From contig NC_012522.1 of NCBI RefSeq assembly GCF_000010805.1, positions 5,704,001 to 5,768,000 on the forward strand: a stretch of DNA of 64,000 nt. Direction: 5' to 3'. Every line of letters begins with the position of its first letter. Within the stretch, counting starts at the first letter, position 1. Shown piece by piece: positions 1 to 8,670 of the stretch. Position numbers and translations under genes: made by a program. A model generated the notes under the pieces. The model was not told the origin of the DNA. It did not search any database and saw nothing but the letters and a program-made list of their open reading frames with translations. Source of the DNA: Rhodococcus opacus B4. GTDB taxonomy: Bacteria > Actinomycetota > Actinomycetes > Mycobacteriales > Mycobacteriaceae.

Positions 1-1037
1 AGCCGTACTACATCGCGGCCGCGTTCCCGAGCGCCTGTGGCAAGACGAACCTCGCGATGATCCAGCCCACCATCCCCGGATGGCGCGCCGAGACCCTCGG
101 TGACGACATCGCGTGGATGCGCTTCGGTGAGGACGGGCGTCTCTACGCCGTCAACCCGGAGTACGGCTTCTTCGGCGTCGCGCCGGGCACCAACTACGGG
201 TCGAACCCGAACGCGATGAAGACGCTCGAGGCCGGCAACTCGCTGTACACGAACGTCGCGCAGACCGACGACGGCGACGTCTGGTGGGAGGGCCTCGAGG
301 GAGACCCGCAGCACCTCACCGACTGGAAGGGCAACGAGTGGACGCCCGAGTCCGGCGAGAAGGCCGCGCACCCGAACTCGCGCTACTGCACCCCGATGTC
401 GCAGTGCCCGATCCTCGCCCCCGAGTGGGACGACCCGCAGGGTGTGCCGATCTCCGCGATCCTGTTCGGTGGACGCCGTAAGACCACGGTTCCGCTGGTC
501 AGCGAGTCCTTCGACTGGCAGCACGGCACGTTCCTCGGTGCGACGCTGTCGTCCGAGCAGACCGCTGCCGCAGAAGGCGCCGTGGGCACCGTCCGCCGCG
601 ACCCGATGGCCATGATCCCGTTCATCGGCTACAACGCCGGCGACTACCTGAACCACTGGATCAACCTCGGCAAGCACGCGGATTCCGAGAAGCTGCCGAA
701 GATCTTCTACGTCAACTGGTTCCGTCGCGGCGAGGACGGCCGCTTCCTGTGGCCCGGTTTCGGCGAGAACTCCCGCGTGCTGAAGTGGATCGTCGACCGC
801 ATCGAGCACAAGGCCGGCGCCGAGTCCACCCCGATCGGATTCGTTCCGACCGCAGCCGATCTGGAGCTCGGCGGGCTGGACGTCAACGCCGACGACGTCG
901 ACGAGGCCCTGAAGGTCGACGTCGACGAGTGGAAGCAGGAGCTGCCGCTCATCGAGGAGTGGTTCGAGTTCCTCGGCGAGAAGGTGCCCTCCGGCATCCG
1001 TGACGAGTTCGAAGCCCTGAAGCAGCGCCTGAGCTAG
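1..1037 (+). CDS. pckG: Phosphoenolpyruvate carboxykinase (GTP), C-terminal part
   Basis: GTP-dependent PEP carboxykinase converts oxaloacetate and GTP to phosphoenolpyruvate, GDP and CO2, the entry step of gluconeogenesis in the cytosol. The gene runs in from the left edge: the reading frame is open from base 3, and the first visible residues include the family's P-loop kinase motif FPSACGKTNLAM. About 345 residues are visible, whereas the family is near 600, so roughly the N-terminal 40% lies outside the window. The in-frame ATG at 57 is internal, not a start. The gene ends in TAG, and an 18-base gap separates it from a perfect inverted repeat that may end its transcript. Identification is firm. 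Confidence 0.95.
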   Translation, partial: PYYIAAAFPSACGKTNLAMIQPTIPGWRAETLGDDIAWMRFGEDGRLYAVNPEYGFFGVAPGTNYGSNPNAMKTLEAGNSLYTNVAQTDDGDVWWEGLEGDPQHLTDWKGNEWTPESGEKAAHPNSRYCTPMSQCPILAPEWDDPQGVPISAILFGGRRKTTVPLVSESFDWQHGTFLGATLSSEQTAAAEGAVGTVRRDPMAMIPFIGYNAGDYLNHWINLGKHADSEKLPKIFYVNWFRRGEDGRFLWPGFGENSRVLKWIVDRIEHKAGAESTPIGFVPTAADLELGGLDVNADDVDEALKVDVDEWKQELPLIEEWFEFLGEKVPSGIRDEFEALKQRLS

Positions 1038-1054
1038 TTTTCCCCGCTGTCGAC

Positions 1055-1099
1055 CGAATGTCACAGTGGTTCAGTTCGACTGAACCACTGTGACATTCG
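1055..1099. repeat. Perfect 45-base inverted repeat after pckG
   Basis: Two 20-base arms (1055-1074 and 1080-1099) are exact reverse complements around a 5-base centre, TTCGA; the outer T-A of the centre can pair too. No T run follows, so it is not a textbook intrinsic terminator, but its position 18 bases after pckG fits a transcript-end or REP-like element. The piece TGTGACATTCGT of its right arm recurs at 11587-11598, after another gene end. Confidence 0.75.
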
Positions 1100-1191
1100 T
1101 CGTTCGAGGGGACCGTTCTGCAGTAAACGCATACCATTCGGTTTGTAAAAGCCTCGATTCTCGAAGCTCGCACGCGACGAAAGGATTGCAG

Positions 1192-1692
1192 ATGCAGACA
1201 GGGACCAGCAGGGGCATGAAACGACTCGCCGGAGGTGCCGCACTCGCTGCCGCAGCCGCCGCCACCGTAGCCATGGCCATGCCGGCGACCGCTTCCGCAG
1301 CGACGGAAGTGCAGCCTCCCACCGTGGTGACCGCGGTCGACGGAAGTACCCTCGACATCACCGTCACCAACCCCAACGTCCTGAATCTGCTGGACGCCCA
1401 GTCCTGCGGTGCCGTGGCATTCGACGCCACCAAGCTGCCCGCCGTACTGGCCGACCCCACCGTCGTCCTCGAACCGGGATTCGTCGCGTGGGCCACCAAC
1501 CCGATCGAGCGGGTCGTCGCGAACGCCACTGGCGACGCGGTCAAGACCTTCACCACACCGGAACTTCCGGACGGCGCCTACGCGGTCCTCGGCGAATGCC
1601 TGTCGCTGACCACCGTCGCCAACCCCCAGACCACGATGCCGCAGATCGTCCTCGTCGGCGGTCCGCTCGGTGGGGTCCAGTTCGGCAGTTAG
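1192..1692 (+). CDS. Small secreted protein of unknown function
   Basis: A 166-residue exported protein I cannot assign to a named family. The ATG at 1192 is chosen because AAAGGA lies just upstream; an in-frame ATG at 1090 is inside the upstream hairpin, and one at 1216 is also possible. The N-terminus has a basic stretch (SRGMKRLAGG), a long Ala-rich hydrophobic segment and a signal peptidase site at about TASA-A. The mature part is about 125 residues with two cysteines (DAQSCG and GECLS) that could form one disulfide. It stands alone between pckG and a convergent operon, sharing with the latter a bidirectional terminator. Small Cys-pair proteins of this kind are common in mycolic-acid actinomycetes. 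Confidence 0.75.
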   Translation: MQTGTSRGMKRLAGGAALAAAAAATVAMAMPATASAATEVQPPTVVTAVDGSTLDITVTNPNVLNLLDAQSCGAVAFDATKLPAVLADPTVVLEPGFVAWATNPIERVVANATGDAVKTFTTPELPDGAYAVLGECLSLTTVANPQTTMPQIVLVGGPLGGVQFGS

Positions 1693-1700
1693 GCGCTCCG

Positions 1701-1750
1701 CGCCCGTGCGCCTTTTTGGTAGCTGCAGCAACCAGAAAGGCGCACGGGCG
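1701..1750. terminator. Bidirectional terminator between convergent genes
   Basis: Perfect 15-base arms at 1701-1715 (CGCCCGTGCGCCTTT) and 1736-1750, with the T run inside the arm so that both strands end in T after the GC stem. It lies between the stop of the secreted-protein gene (1692) and the stop of the leftward aldehyde dehydrogenase gene (1761), so it can serve both. Confidence 0.85.
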
Positions 1751-1760
1751 GCGAAGCCGC

Positions 1761-3209
1761 CTACCCCGCGTAGCCGGGCGGCATGAGGACGGACTTGGTC
1801 TCGCAGAACGCTTCGAGCCCCTCCGGTCCGTTCTCGCGGCCGATGCCGGAGGCCTTGTACCCGCCGAACGGTGATCCCGGATCGAATGCGTACCAGTTGA
1901 TGGCGTACGTGCCGGTGCGGATCTGCTTCGCGACCGCGAGACCGTGCTCGATGTCGGTGGTGTACACCGAGCCGGCGAGGCCGTAGTCGGAGTCGTTGGC
2001 GATCTTGATCGCCTCGTCCTCGGAATCGTAGGGGATCACGGACAGTACGGGCCCGAAGATCTCCTCGCGGGCGATGGTCATCGAGTTGTCGACGTCGGCA
2101 AAGATGGTCGGCTCCACGTACCAGCCCTTGTCGAGGCCCGCCGGGCGGCCGCCGCCGAGCACCACGCGCGCGCCCTGTTCCCTGCCCTTGGCGATGTAAC
2201 CCTCGACGCGGTCGCGCTGCTTCTCGGAGATGAGCGGCCCGAGTTGCGCGGCCGGGTCGGACGGGTCGCCGACGGCCATGAATCCGGCACCCGCGACGAG
2301 GGCGTCCAGCACCTCGTCGTAGCGGGACCGCGGGGCGAGGATCCGGGTCTGCGCGACACACGCCTGACCGGTGTTCATCAGCCCGGACATCACCAGCATC
2401 GGCATCGTGGACGCGAGGTCGGCGTCCTCGAGGATGATGGCCGCCGATTTGCCGCCGAGTTCGAGGGAGCAGCGCTTGAGGTTCTGCGCGGCGATGGCCC
2501 CGATCTTGCGGCCGACGGGACTGCTGCCGGTGAACGTGATCTTGTCGATCCCGGGATGCGACACCAGGTATTCGCCGGTCTCGGCGCCGCCGGGCAGAAC
2601 GGAGATGACGCCCTCGGGGACCCCGGCCTCGGCGAAGATCTCGGCGAGAACGTGGGTGGAGAGCGGGGATTCGGGTGCCGGTTTCAGCAGCACGGTGCAC
2701 CCGGCGAGCAGCGCCGGGGACAGTTTGTTGACGGCGAGGAACAGCGGCACGTTCCAGGCGAGGACCGCGGCCACCACGCCGACCGGCTCCCGCAGCACCT
2801 TCGTCTGACCGAACACGCCGGTGCGGGTCTGCTCCCACTCGAAGTCGTTCGCGAGGCCGGCATAGAAATTCAGGGTCGCGAGCGACGGCGTCTGCTGCAT
2901 CATCCCGACCATCGCGGGCGGCTGACCCATCTCCGACGAGATCAGCGCGTTGAGGGTCTCGCCGCGCTCCTCGATGAGCTTCGCCGCCTTCGCGAGGATC
3001 TCCCCGCGCTCGGCGGGCGTCGTCTGCGGCCACGGACCCTCGTCGAACGCCCGCCGGGCGACGGCGACGGCGTCGTCGATGTCGGCAGGCGACGCGACCG
3101 GACAGCGGCCGACGCGTTCCTCGGTGGCCGGGGAGAACACGTCGAGCACCTGGTCGGTGGCCGGGGCCACCCATTTGCCGCCGATGTAGAGCTTGTCGTA
3201 GTCGGTCAT
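1761..3209 (-). CDS. NAD(P)-dependent aldehyde dehydrogenase
   Basis: A 482-residue aldehyde dehydrogenase that oxidises an aldehyde to the acid. Landmarks are the AWN segment (151-153), the cofactor-fold motif FTGSSPVG (226-233), the general-base glutamate in ELGGK (Glu250) and the catalytic Cys284 in GQACVA. It is the last gene of a leftward three-gene operon, 28 bases after the DRSWG-motif gene, with GAGGA upstream of its ATG. In M. tuberculosis the gene in this place is Rv0223c (from memory). The substrate is not evident; a sterol-regulator-like site upstream of the operon makes a sterol or lipid-derived aldehyde possible (inference). Confidence 0.93.
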   Translation of the reverse strand: MTDYDKLYIGGKWVAPATDQVLDVFSPATEERVGRCPVASPADIDDAVAVARRAFDEGPWPQTTPAERGEILAKAAKLIEERGETLNALISSEMGQPPAMVGMMQQTPSLATLNFYAGLANDFEWEQTRTGVFGQTKVLREPVGVVAAVLAWNVPLFLAVNKLSPALLAGCTVLLKPAPESPLSTHVLAEIFAEAGVPEGVISVLPGGAETGEYLVSHPGIDKITFTGSSPVGRKIGAIAAQNLKRCSLELGGKSAAIILEDADLASTMPMLVMSGLMNTGQACVAQTRILAPRSRYDEVLDALVAGAGFMAVGDPSDPAAQLGPLISEKQRDRVEGYIAKGREQGARVVLGGGRPAGLDKGWYVEPTIFADVDNSMTIAREEIFGPVLSVIPYDSEDEAIKIANDSDYGLAGSVYTTDIEHGLAVAKQIRTGTYAINWYAFDPGSPFGGYKASGIGRENGPEGLEAFCETKSVLMPPGYAG

Positions 3210-3237
3210 GAGTCCATTCCTCGTGTCGTTCCCCCGG

Positions 3238-4383
3238 TCAGGAGGCGGTGTCGGTGAAACTGTCGAATCCGTATCGTGCGTGTGGCCCGATCGCCGCGAC
3301 CTCGAACAGCCCGGTCCCGACGACGGTCTCGCCGCCGTCCTCGAGCCGGAATCGGGTGAGATTGTCGACGGGGCAGAACATCCGGAGTCCCGGCTCGATC
3401 TCGGACGCTCGCTTGCGCAGGCCCTGGACCACGAGTTCGCCCTGCCACATGCCGTGGCGCCAGTCGGCTTCGAGTCCGTACCCGGTGCCGATGCCGATGT
3501 AGTTGGGAACCAGCAGGTCGCAGGTGACGGTGACGACCTCGCCGGTGGGCCGGTGGAAACTCAGCGACGCCGACGTGACGTCGCGCGTTCCGGGCTCGAA
3601 TTTCAGCTCGTGTTCGGGTCGGCCCAGCCATTCGGGTTCGCGGTCGGCGTCCGGCCAGATGCGGACGGCTTCCTCGACGATGCGCCTGCCGAGTTCGTCC
3701 TCTTGCAGGACGACGGAGACGGCATAGTCCTCGAACTGCATCACGGAGTAGATCCAGAAGAAGTTCTGGATGCCGTCGACCGCACGTCGTCCGGGCGGCT
3801 CGGACTCGCCGACGGGGCGCACCCCCCACGACCGGTCGCGGTTGCCGCGCCAGGTGTCGGGGGTGACCGCCCGGCTCTGCCCGTCGATGGTGAGTTCGCC
3901 TGCCCAGGTGCCGGTCTGGACGAAGCGGCTCGTGTCGAACGTGACGCGCTCGAGTTGCCTGCGGAAGTGGCGCGGCTCGAGCGTCGCGGGGATCGCGCCG
4001 TCGAAGATGAGGTCGAAGGACAGGTCGTAGTCGCCGGGTGCGAGCACCACGCGCAGGCGTCGGAGCCCCTCGAGGACCTCCACGCGGAACGGTCCGACGG
4101 TGGTGTCGGAGCGGTCGTGGCCCAGCGCCGCCGACCCGCGGACGACGATGTGGTCGTCGCCGCGGCGGAGCACCGCGAACGCGTCGGTGACCCCGAGGTT
4201 GGGGTACTGGCCGAGACCGACGATGAGGAACAGGTCGGACTCGTCGGAGGGATAGCAGTTGAAGTAGTAGCGGTCGTAGAAGTTGCGGTCGGACGTCGCG
4301 ACGCGCCGGATCGGTTCGGCCACCTGATGGATGGGGTAGTCGTCCATCGGGGACAGCGGGTTTCCGGCGTAGTCGGCGGTCAT
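3238..4383 (-). CDS. Conserved DRSWG-motif protein of unknown function
   Basis: A 381-residue cytosolic protein with no signal peptide or membrane segment. Its clearest mark is DRSWGVRPVG near the middle (about residues 208-217), followed by an aromatic stretch (FFWIYSVMQF). Similar actinobacterial proteins are annotated only as domains of unknown function, and I recall them as possibly lipocalin-like; no catalytic site can be named. The start ATG at 4383 overlaps the stop of the phosphotransferase gene in an ATGA (4380-4383), so the two are translationally coupled. A longer reading frame upstream is a shadow of that gene. Pairing with a phosphotransferase-fold protein and an aldehyde dehydrogenase suggests a shared catabolic role (inference). 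Confidence 0.75.
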   Translation of the reverse strand: MTADYAGNPLSPMDDYPIHQVAEPIRRVATSDRNFYDRYYFNCYPSDESDLFLIVGLGQYPNLGVTDAFAVLRRGDDHIVVRGSAALGHDRSDTTVGPFRVEVLEGLRRLRVVLAPGDYDLSFDLIFDGAIPATLEPRHFRRQLERVTFDTSRFVQTGTWAGELTIDGQSRAVTPDTWRGNRDRSWGVRPVGESEPPGRRAVDGIQNFFWIYSVMQFEDYAVSVVLQEDELGRRIVEEAVRIWPDADREPEWLGRPEHELKFEPGTRDVTSASLSFHRPTGEVVTVTCDLLVPNYIGIGTGYGLEADWRHGMWQGELVVQGLRKRASEIEPGLRMFCPVDNLTRFRLEDGGETVVGTGLFEVAAIGPHARYGFDSFTDTAS

Positions 4384-5543
4384 CGGAGCTTCTCCCAGTA
4401 CGTGCCGTCGAGCATCGCCTCGAGCGAGGCGCGGTGCATGATCATGTCGTCCGGGTCCTCGGGGGCGACGGCCTGCCCGAAGTGGATGGCGCGCTCCTGG
4501 ATCCGCAGCATGATGGTGGCCTGCCGCAGGGCCGCGTAGGCGGTGTAGTACTCGAGATCGCGGGGCGTGTGGCCCGTCAGTTCCTCGTACAGGGCGGCGA
4601 GGTCGTCGAGGCGCAGGAAGTCGGGCATCCCGTCGAGTCCGGCGGCCGCGGCGATGTCCTCGAAGAACCGGTGCAGGTACGTCATCCAGCCGAGGTCGAG
4701 TTCGCGGGGCCCGAGCGTGGCCATCTCCCAGTCGAGTACGGCCACCGGCCGGAAGTCCTCGAACATCATGTTGCCGATGCGGGCGTCGCCCCAGCAGAAC
4801 ACGGCGGGGGAGGAGTCGTCCGGGAGGTTCTCCTCCATCCACGCGAAGCCGCGTTCGATCAGCGGGGACCGGGGACCGGACCGGGTCGTCCATTCGTAGT
4901 AGTCGCGTTGCTGCCGGATGTGCGCGGCGAGCGCCTCGGTGACGGTGGGGCCGGAACCGGGCAGCCTCAGGAACGCGAACCGCTCCCACGGCCGGTCGAT
5001 GTCGTGCAGTTGCGCAAGCACATTCACCGCACTGTGCTGCAGCAGCGCGCGCTGCTCCTCGGTCGCCTCCGTCACCCACGACCCGAAGTTGTAGGGCATC
5101 ACGTCCGGCGGGACCTGCCCGGACACTCGGGCCATGACGAAGAACGGGGCGCCCAGCGGTCCCGGGTCGGGCTCGGACCAGTAGACGACCGGGACCGGGA
5201 CGGCGGAGTGCTCCCGGACCTGTGCCATCGTCTGGAACTGTCCGTCGAGGTCGTAGTCGGGGAAGACGGGCATCGTCGTGTCGGCGGGCGCGACGCGTGC
5301 GACCAGTGGGTGCACCTCGCCCGACCAGGTCGCGTCGAACAGGATGGTCTCGCTCGACATCCCGTTGGCGTCGGGGAGATGGACGTGCGTGACCTCGGGT
5401 GTGGCGTCGGCGGGCAATTGCGTAGCGAGCCAGCGTTGCAGCGCCTCCCGCAGCACCTCCGGATCGCGACGGGAGTCGCTGGGCCTGGCAACCTCGGATT
5501 GGTGATCGGAGTCGTCGGCAGATCGGGTTGCGCTCGTGCTCAC
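4380..5543 (-). CDS. Aminoglycoside-phosphotransferase-fold (APH) protein
   Basis: A 387-residue kinase-like protein of the APH/choline kinase superfamily. The Brenner motif reads CWGDARIGN (catalytic Asp253, Asn258), with Trp in place of the usual His before Gly-Asp, and the metal-binding motif is DWE at 271-273. Such proteins next to acyl-CoA and aldehyde-metabolising genes are common in actinobacteria and need not confer drug resistance. The GTG at 5543 is chosen because AGGAGGTGA sits about 5 bases upstream; an ATG 39 bases earlier has no such site. It is the first gene of the operon; a KstR-like palindrome lies 40-53 bases upstream. The substrate is unknown. Confidence 0.88.
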   Translation of the reverse strand: MSTSATRSADDSDHQSEVARPSDSRRDPEVLREALQRWLATQLPADATPEVTHVHLPDANGMSSETILFDATWSGEVHPLVARVAPADTTMPVFPDYDLDGQFQTMAQVREHSAVPVPVVYWSEPDPGPLGAPFFVMARVSGQVPPDVMPYNFGSWVTEATEEQRALLQHSAVNVLAQLHDIDRPWERFAFLRLPGSGPTVTEALAAHIRQQRDYYEWTTRSGPRSPLIERGFAWMEENLPDDSSPAVFCWGDARIGNMMFEDFRPVAVLDWEMATLGPRELDLGWMTYLHRFFEDIAAAAGLDGMPDFLRLDDLAALYEELTGHTPRDLEYYTAYAALRQATIMLRIQERAIHFGQAVAPEDPDDMIMHRASLEAMLDGTYWEKLR

Positions 5544-5582
5544 GGTCACCTCCTCTCCTGAACGTGGTGTGACCCTGAACAC

Positions 5583-5596
5583 TAGAACACGTTACA
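5583..5596. promoter_or_regulatory. Candidate KstR operator
   Basis: TAGAACACGTTACA fits the KstR consensus TNNAACNNGTTNNA at every fixed position. KstR is the TetR-family repressor of sterol catabolism in mycobacteria and rhodococci. The site is 40 bases upstream of the GTG of the phosphotransferase-fold gene, where a repressor would block its promoter. Assignment is by consensus only. Confidence 0.6.
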
Positions 5597-5629
5597 GAAT
5601 TTCGGAACAGGTGAGGAGATTCCGCTGAG

Positions 5630-6517
5630 TCAGCCCTCGCCGGCGGCCAGGACGGCCGCCCCGACGAGCGTTCCGGAGGCGCCCAGTTCCGCGGGCACCA
5701 CTCGCAGATCGGCGACGAACGACAGCCGGGCGTGGCGGGCCGCGGCCCGGTGCATCGGCTCCCACAACGGCGGCCCGGCCTGCGCGAATCCCCCACCGAT
5801 CACCGCGAGATCGACATCGAGCAGGGCCGCGGCGGACGCGATCGCCTGCCCCAGTGCGGTCCCCGCGCGGTCGAGGGACGCCACCGCGATCGCGTCGCCG
5901 TCCGCGGCGGCCCGCGCCAATTCGACGCCGGTCGACCCGCGCCATCCCCGGGACCGGGCCCAGCGCACCGACGAGGGTCCGCTGGCGACCGTCTCCAGGC
6001 ATCCGACTCCGCCGCACGTGCAGGGCTCGGTTCCGCCGGGGACCACCAGGTGCCCGATGTGGCCCGCGTTGCCGGTCCGGCCGGTGGCGATGCGGCCGCC
6101 GAGGACCACCCCGCCGCCGATGCCGGTGGACACGACGAGACTCAGCAGGTCGGGGGCACCGCGACCGGCGCCGTGGTGATATTCGCCGAGCGCGGCCGCG
6201 GCGCCGTCCATGGCGAGTCGGGTCCGCACGCCGGGAAAGACTTCCTGCACGAGGCCGACCAGGCCGAACCCGCCCGCCCACTCCTCGATGTTGATGGGCG
6301 ACACGGTGCCGGCGACCGTGTCGACCGGTCCCGCGCACGCGATGCCGACCGACGTGACCTTCGCGTTTCCCGCGACCTCGCGCAGCAGGGCGGCGCACGC
6401 GGCGGCGACCGCGGTCGCCGGCGTCGGCGTGGTCGCCGGGTGCGGCACCGTGCCGTCCGCGTCGACGGTCCCGGCGGCGATCTTGGTGCCGCCGATGTCG
6501 AGTGCCAGCGCGACCAC
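5630..6517 (-). CDS. ROK-family sugar kinase
   Basis: A 295-residue ROK kinase that should phosphorylate a hexose or amino-hexose with ATP. Visible are the phosphate motif DIGGTK (7-12), the catalytic-Asp region MDGAAAALGE (Asp104), the nucleotide motif STGIGGG (130-136) and the ROK zinc cluster CTCGGVGCLE (Cys166, 168, 173) with His156. The usual sugar-contacting ExGH motif reads HIGH here (153-156), so substrate choice may differ from ordinary glucokinase. The GTG at 6517 is 2 bases after the stop of the upstream methyltransferase gene, so the two form an operon. Specificity cannot be read from the sequence. Confidence 0.88.
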   Translation of the reverse strand: MVALALDIGGTKIAAGTVDADGTVPHPATTPTPATAVAAACAALLREVAGNAKVTSVGIACAGPVDTVAGTVSPINIEEWAGGFGLVGLVQEVFPGVRTRLAMDGAAAALGEYHHGAGRGAPDLLSLVVSTGIGGGVVLGGRIATGRTGNAGHIGHLVVPGGTEPCTCGGVGCLETVASGPSSVRWARSRGWRGSTGVELARAAADGDAIAVASLDRAGTALGQAIASAAALLDVDLAVIGGGFAQAGPPLWEPMHRAAARHARLSFVADLRVVPAELGASGTLVGAAVLAAGEG

Positions 6518-6519
6518 GG

Positions 6520-7290
6520 TCAGCGCTTCCGCATCACGAGAACGAGGTTGCTCACCAGGAACTCGCGCAGTCCGGGCACGCGCACCATCCACCACGCCCA
6601 GCGCGGGTGGTAGCGGGGGAAGGCGGCCAGCAAGTCTGCGTCCCGGGTGCGACGGCCCCACCGAAGCCCGTCGGCCGCACCCACTTTGAACAGGGAGACG
6701 CCGTAGCGGTTCTTGGGTTCGCGGCCGTTCCTGCGCAGGTAACGCCGGGCGGCGTACTCGCCGCCCAGTGCATGCCACGGCCCGGTCTCGTGGCCGCCGA
6801 ACGGGCCCCACCACAACGTGTACGACAGCACCATCAGGCCACCGGGTTTCGTCACGCGGACCATCTCCTCCGCCATTGCCCACGGTTCGCTGACGTGCTC
6901 CGCGACGTTGGAGGAGAAGCAGATGTCCACCGACGACGTCCGGAACGGCAGTGCCAGCCCCGACCCGCGGACGGCGCCGCCCACCGCGAGCCCCGCGGCG
7001 TGCATCTCGGACGGGTCCGGTTCCACGGGGACGTACCGGGCGCCTGCCTGCTGGAACACGTCCGCGAAGTAGCCGGGGCCGCCACCGACGTCGAGGACCG
7101 TCGTACCGGTGAGATCCGCGCCGGTCAGACCGCCCCACAGGTCGCCGATCAGTTCGACGGAGTCGCGGGCGAGGGCGCCGTAGAACAGGTCGGGCGCGGT
7201 CTGTTCGTGCCGGAAGTCGCTGAGCAGGCCGAACGACCTCTTCAGGGTTGCCCGTCGACCGAATCGCCGGGTCACGGGAGGCGTCGTCAC
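6520..7290 (-). CDS. SAM-dependent class I methyltransferase
   Basis: A 256-residue methyltransferase with motif I VLDVGGGPG (65-73), an acidic end to beta-2 (VEPDPSEM) and the motif IV/V region FSSNVAEHV, typical of the UbiE/Methyltransf_11 group. Length and position match M. tuberculosis Rv0224c, whose substrate I do not know. The GTG at 7290 begins the leftward pair with the ROK kinase and faces the glycosyltransferase across about 150 bases. The long aromatic stretch YTLWWGPFGGHETGPWH suggests a hydrophobic or glycan substrate (inference). A methyltransferase beside glycosyltransferases and a flippase may modify an envelope glycan or lipid. Confidence 0.85.
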   Translation of the reverse strand: MTTPPVTRRFGRRATLKRSFGLLSDFRHEQTAPDLFYGALARDSVELIGDLWGGLTGADLTGTTVLDVGGGPGYFADVFQQAGARYVPVEPDPSEMHAAGLAVGGAVRGSGLALPFRTSSVDICFSSNVAEHVSEPWAMAEEMVRVTKPGGLMVLSYTLWWGPFGGHETGPWHALGGEYAARRYLRRNGREPKNRYGVSLFKVGAADGLRWGRRTRDADLLAAFPRYHPRWAWWMVRVPGLREFLVSNLVLVMRKR

Positions 7291-7443
7291 GAGATTGAAC
7301 CTTAGCGAGTGCAGTCCCCGGGACGGCAATCCGTTCGCGGTGGCTGCAACATCCGGCGGAAAGCGACCGATAGGGTGTTCGGGGACTCCCGCGCGGAACG
7401 TCCCGCCCCGAGACCACGAGTACCGCACCGACCACAGGAGTAT

Positions 7444-8670
7444 ATGAACGTGCGAGAGGTTCTGCTGCTCTGCTGGCGCGACACCGGTCACCCGCAGGGT
7501 GGCGGCAGTGAGCGGTACCTCGAGGAGGTCGGCGCCCAGCTCGCGGCGCGGGGAATCAAGGTCACCCTCCGCACTGCCGGTTACCGCGGCGCCGCCAAGA
7601 AGGAGACCGTCGACGGCATCGAGATCAGCCGGGCAGGCGGACGGTACAGCGTCTATCCCCGCGCCCTCGCCGCGATCGCCGCCGGCCGGCTCGGGTTCGG
7701 GCCGCTCCGCGGCATCCGGCCGGACGCTGTCATCGACACCCAGAACGGCATCCCGTTCTTCTCCCGCGTCGTCGCCGGCGCACCCGTGACGCTGCTCGTC
7801 CATCACTGCCACCGCGAGCAGTGGCCGGTGGCGGGCCGGTTGATGGGCAAGATCGGCTGGTGGGTGGAATCCCGGTTGTCGCCGCGCACCCACCGGGACG
7901 ACCAGTACCTCACCGTGTCGCTGCCGTCCGCCGACGAACTCGTCGAGCTGGGCGTGGAACGCGAGCGGATCGCGGTGGTGCGCAACGGCGCCGACGACAT
8001 CCCCTTCGGCGTGGACATCGGCGGCGCCGGCACGAGGACCGCGCACCCCAGCGTGTGCGTGCTGTCCCGGCTCGTGCCGCACAAGCAGATCGAGGACGCG
8101 CTCGAGGCGGTCGCCGCCCTGCGCCCGACCATTCCCGACGTGCACCTCGACGTCATCGGTGGCGGGTGGTGGGAGCAGAACCTCCGCGACCGCGCACACG
8201 AGCTGGGCATCGGAGACGCCGTCACGTTCCACGGGCACGTCGACGAGACCCGCAAACACCAAGTGCTGTCGCAGTCCTGGGTGCACGTGATGCCGTCCCG
8301 CAAGGAGGGCTGGGGTCTCGCGGTCATCGAGGCCGCGCAGCACGGCGTCCCGACCGTCGGCTACCGCAGCTCCAAGGGGCTGACGGATTCGATCGTCGAC
8401 GGAGTGACCGGGGTCCTGGTCGGCAGCGCGGAGGCGGCGACGGCCGACGTCGCCGACCTGACCGCGGCGGTCAAAACGCTCCTGCTCGAGCCCGACACCC
8501 GCACGGTGCTCGGTGAGAAGGCGCGTGTCCGGGCCGGTGAATTCTCCTGGACGCACACCGGGAACGGCGTGCACGAGGTGCTGGCGGGCACGGCCGCGGG
8601 CCTGCGCACGTCAGGGCTGGTGTCGCCGGCGCTGGCGCGTCCGGGCCTCGAGCACGCCCGCGCCGAGTAG
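7444..8670 (+). CDS. GT4-family glycosyltransferase
   Basis: A 408-residue retaining glycosyltransferase of the GT-B fold. The N-terminal half begins with CWRDTGHPQGGGSERY, the glycine loop of GT4 enzymes; the C-terminal half has the EX7E motif EGWGLAVIE (about 288-296) that binds the nucleotide-sugar donor. The ATG at 7444 is preceded by AGGAG at ideal spacing. No signal or membrane segment is seen, so it probably acts on the cytosolic face. The position corresponds to Rv0225. The last 60 bases overlap the end of the convergent membrane-protein gene. Donor and acceptor are unknown; the neighbourhood points to a surface glycan. Confidence 0.88.
   Translation: MNVREVLLLCWRDTGHPQGGGSERYLEEVGAQLAARGIKVTLRTAGYRGAAKKETVDGIEISRAGGRYSVYPRALAAIAAGRLGFGPLRGIRPDAVIDTQNGIPFFSRVVAGAPVTLLVHHCHREQWPVAGRLMGKIGWWVESRLSPRTHRDDQYLTVSLPSADELVELGVERERIAVVRNGADDIPFGVDIGGAGTRTAHPSVCVLSRLVPHKQIEDALEAVAALRPTIPDVHLDVIGGGWWEQNLRDRAHELGIGDAVTFHGHVDETRKHQVLSQSWVHVMPSRKEGWGLAVIEAAQHGVPTVGYRSSKGLTDSIVDGVTGVLVGSAEAATADVADLTAAVKTLLLEPDTRTVLGEKARVRAGEFSWTHTGNGVHEVLAGTAAGLRTSGLVSPALARPGLEHARAE

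Noticed and set aside
1090..1191. A longer start for the small secreted protein
   Set aside because: It begins inside the 45-base hairpin, and the signal peptide would be buried 43 residues in.
949..3174. A 741-residue minus-strand open frame across the secreted-protein and aldehyde dehydrogenase genes
   Set aside because: It is the alternate frame of the aldehyde dehydrogenase gene, Arg/Pro-rich with no motif, as expected in very GC-rich DNA.
4380..5543. Aminoglycoside resistance gene
   Set aside because: The APH fold is shared by many non-resistance kinases, and the genes around it are catabolic.
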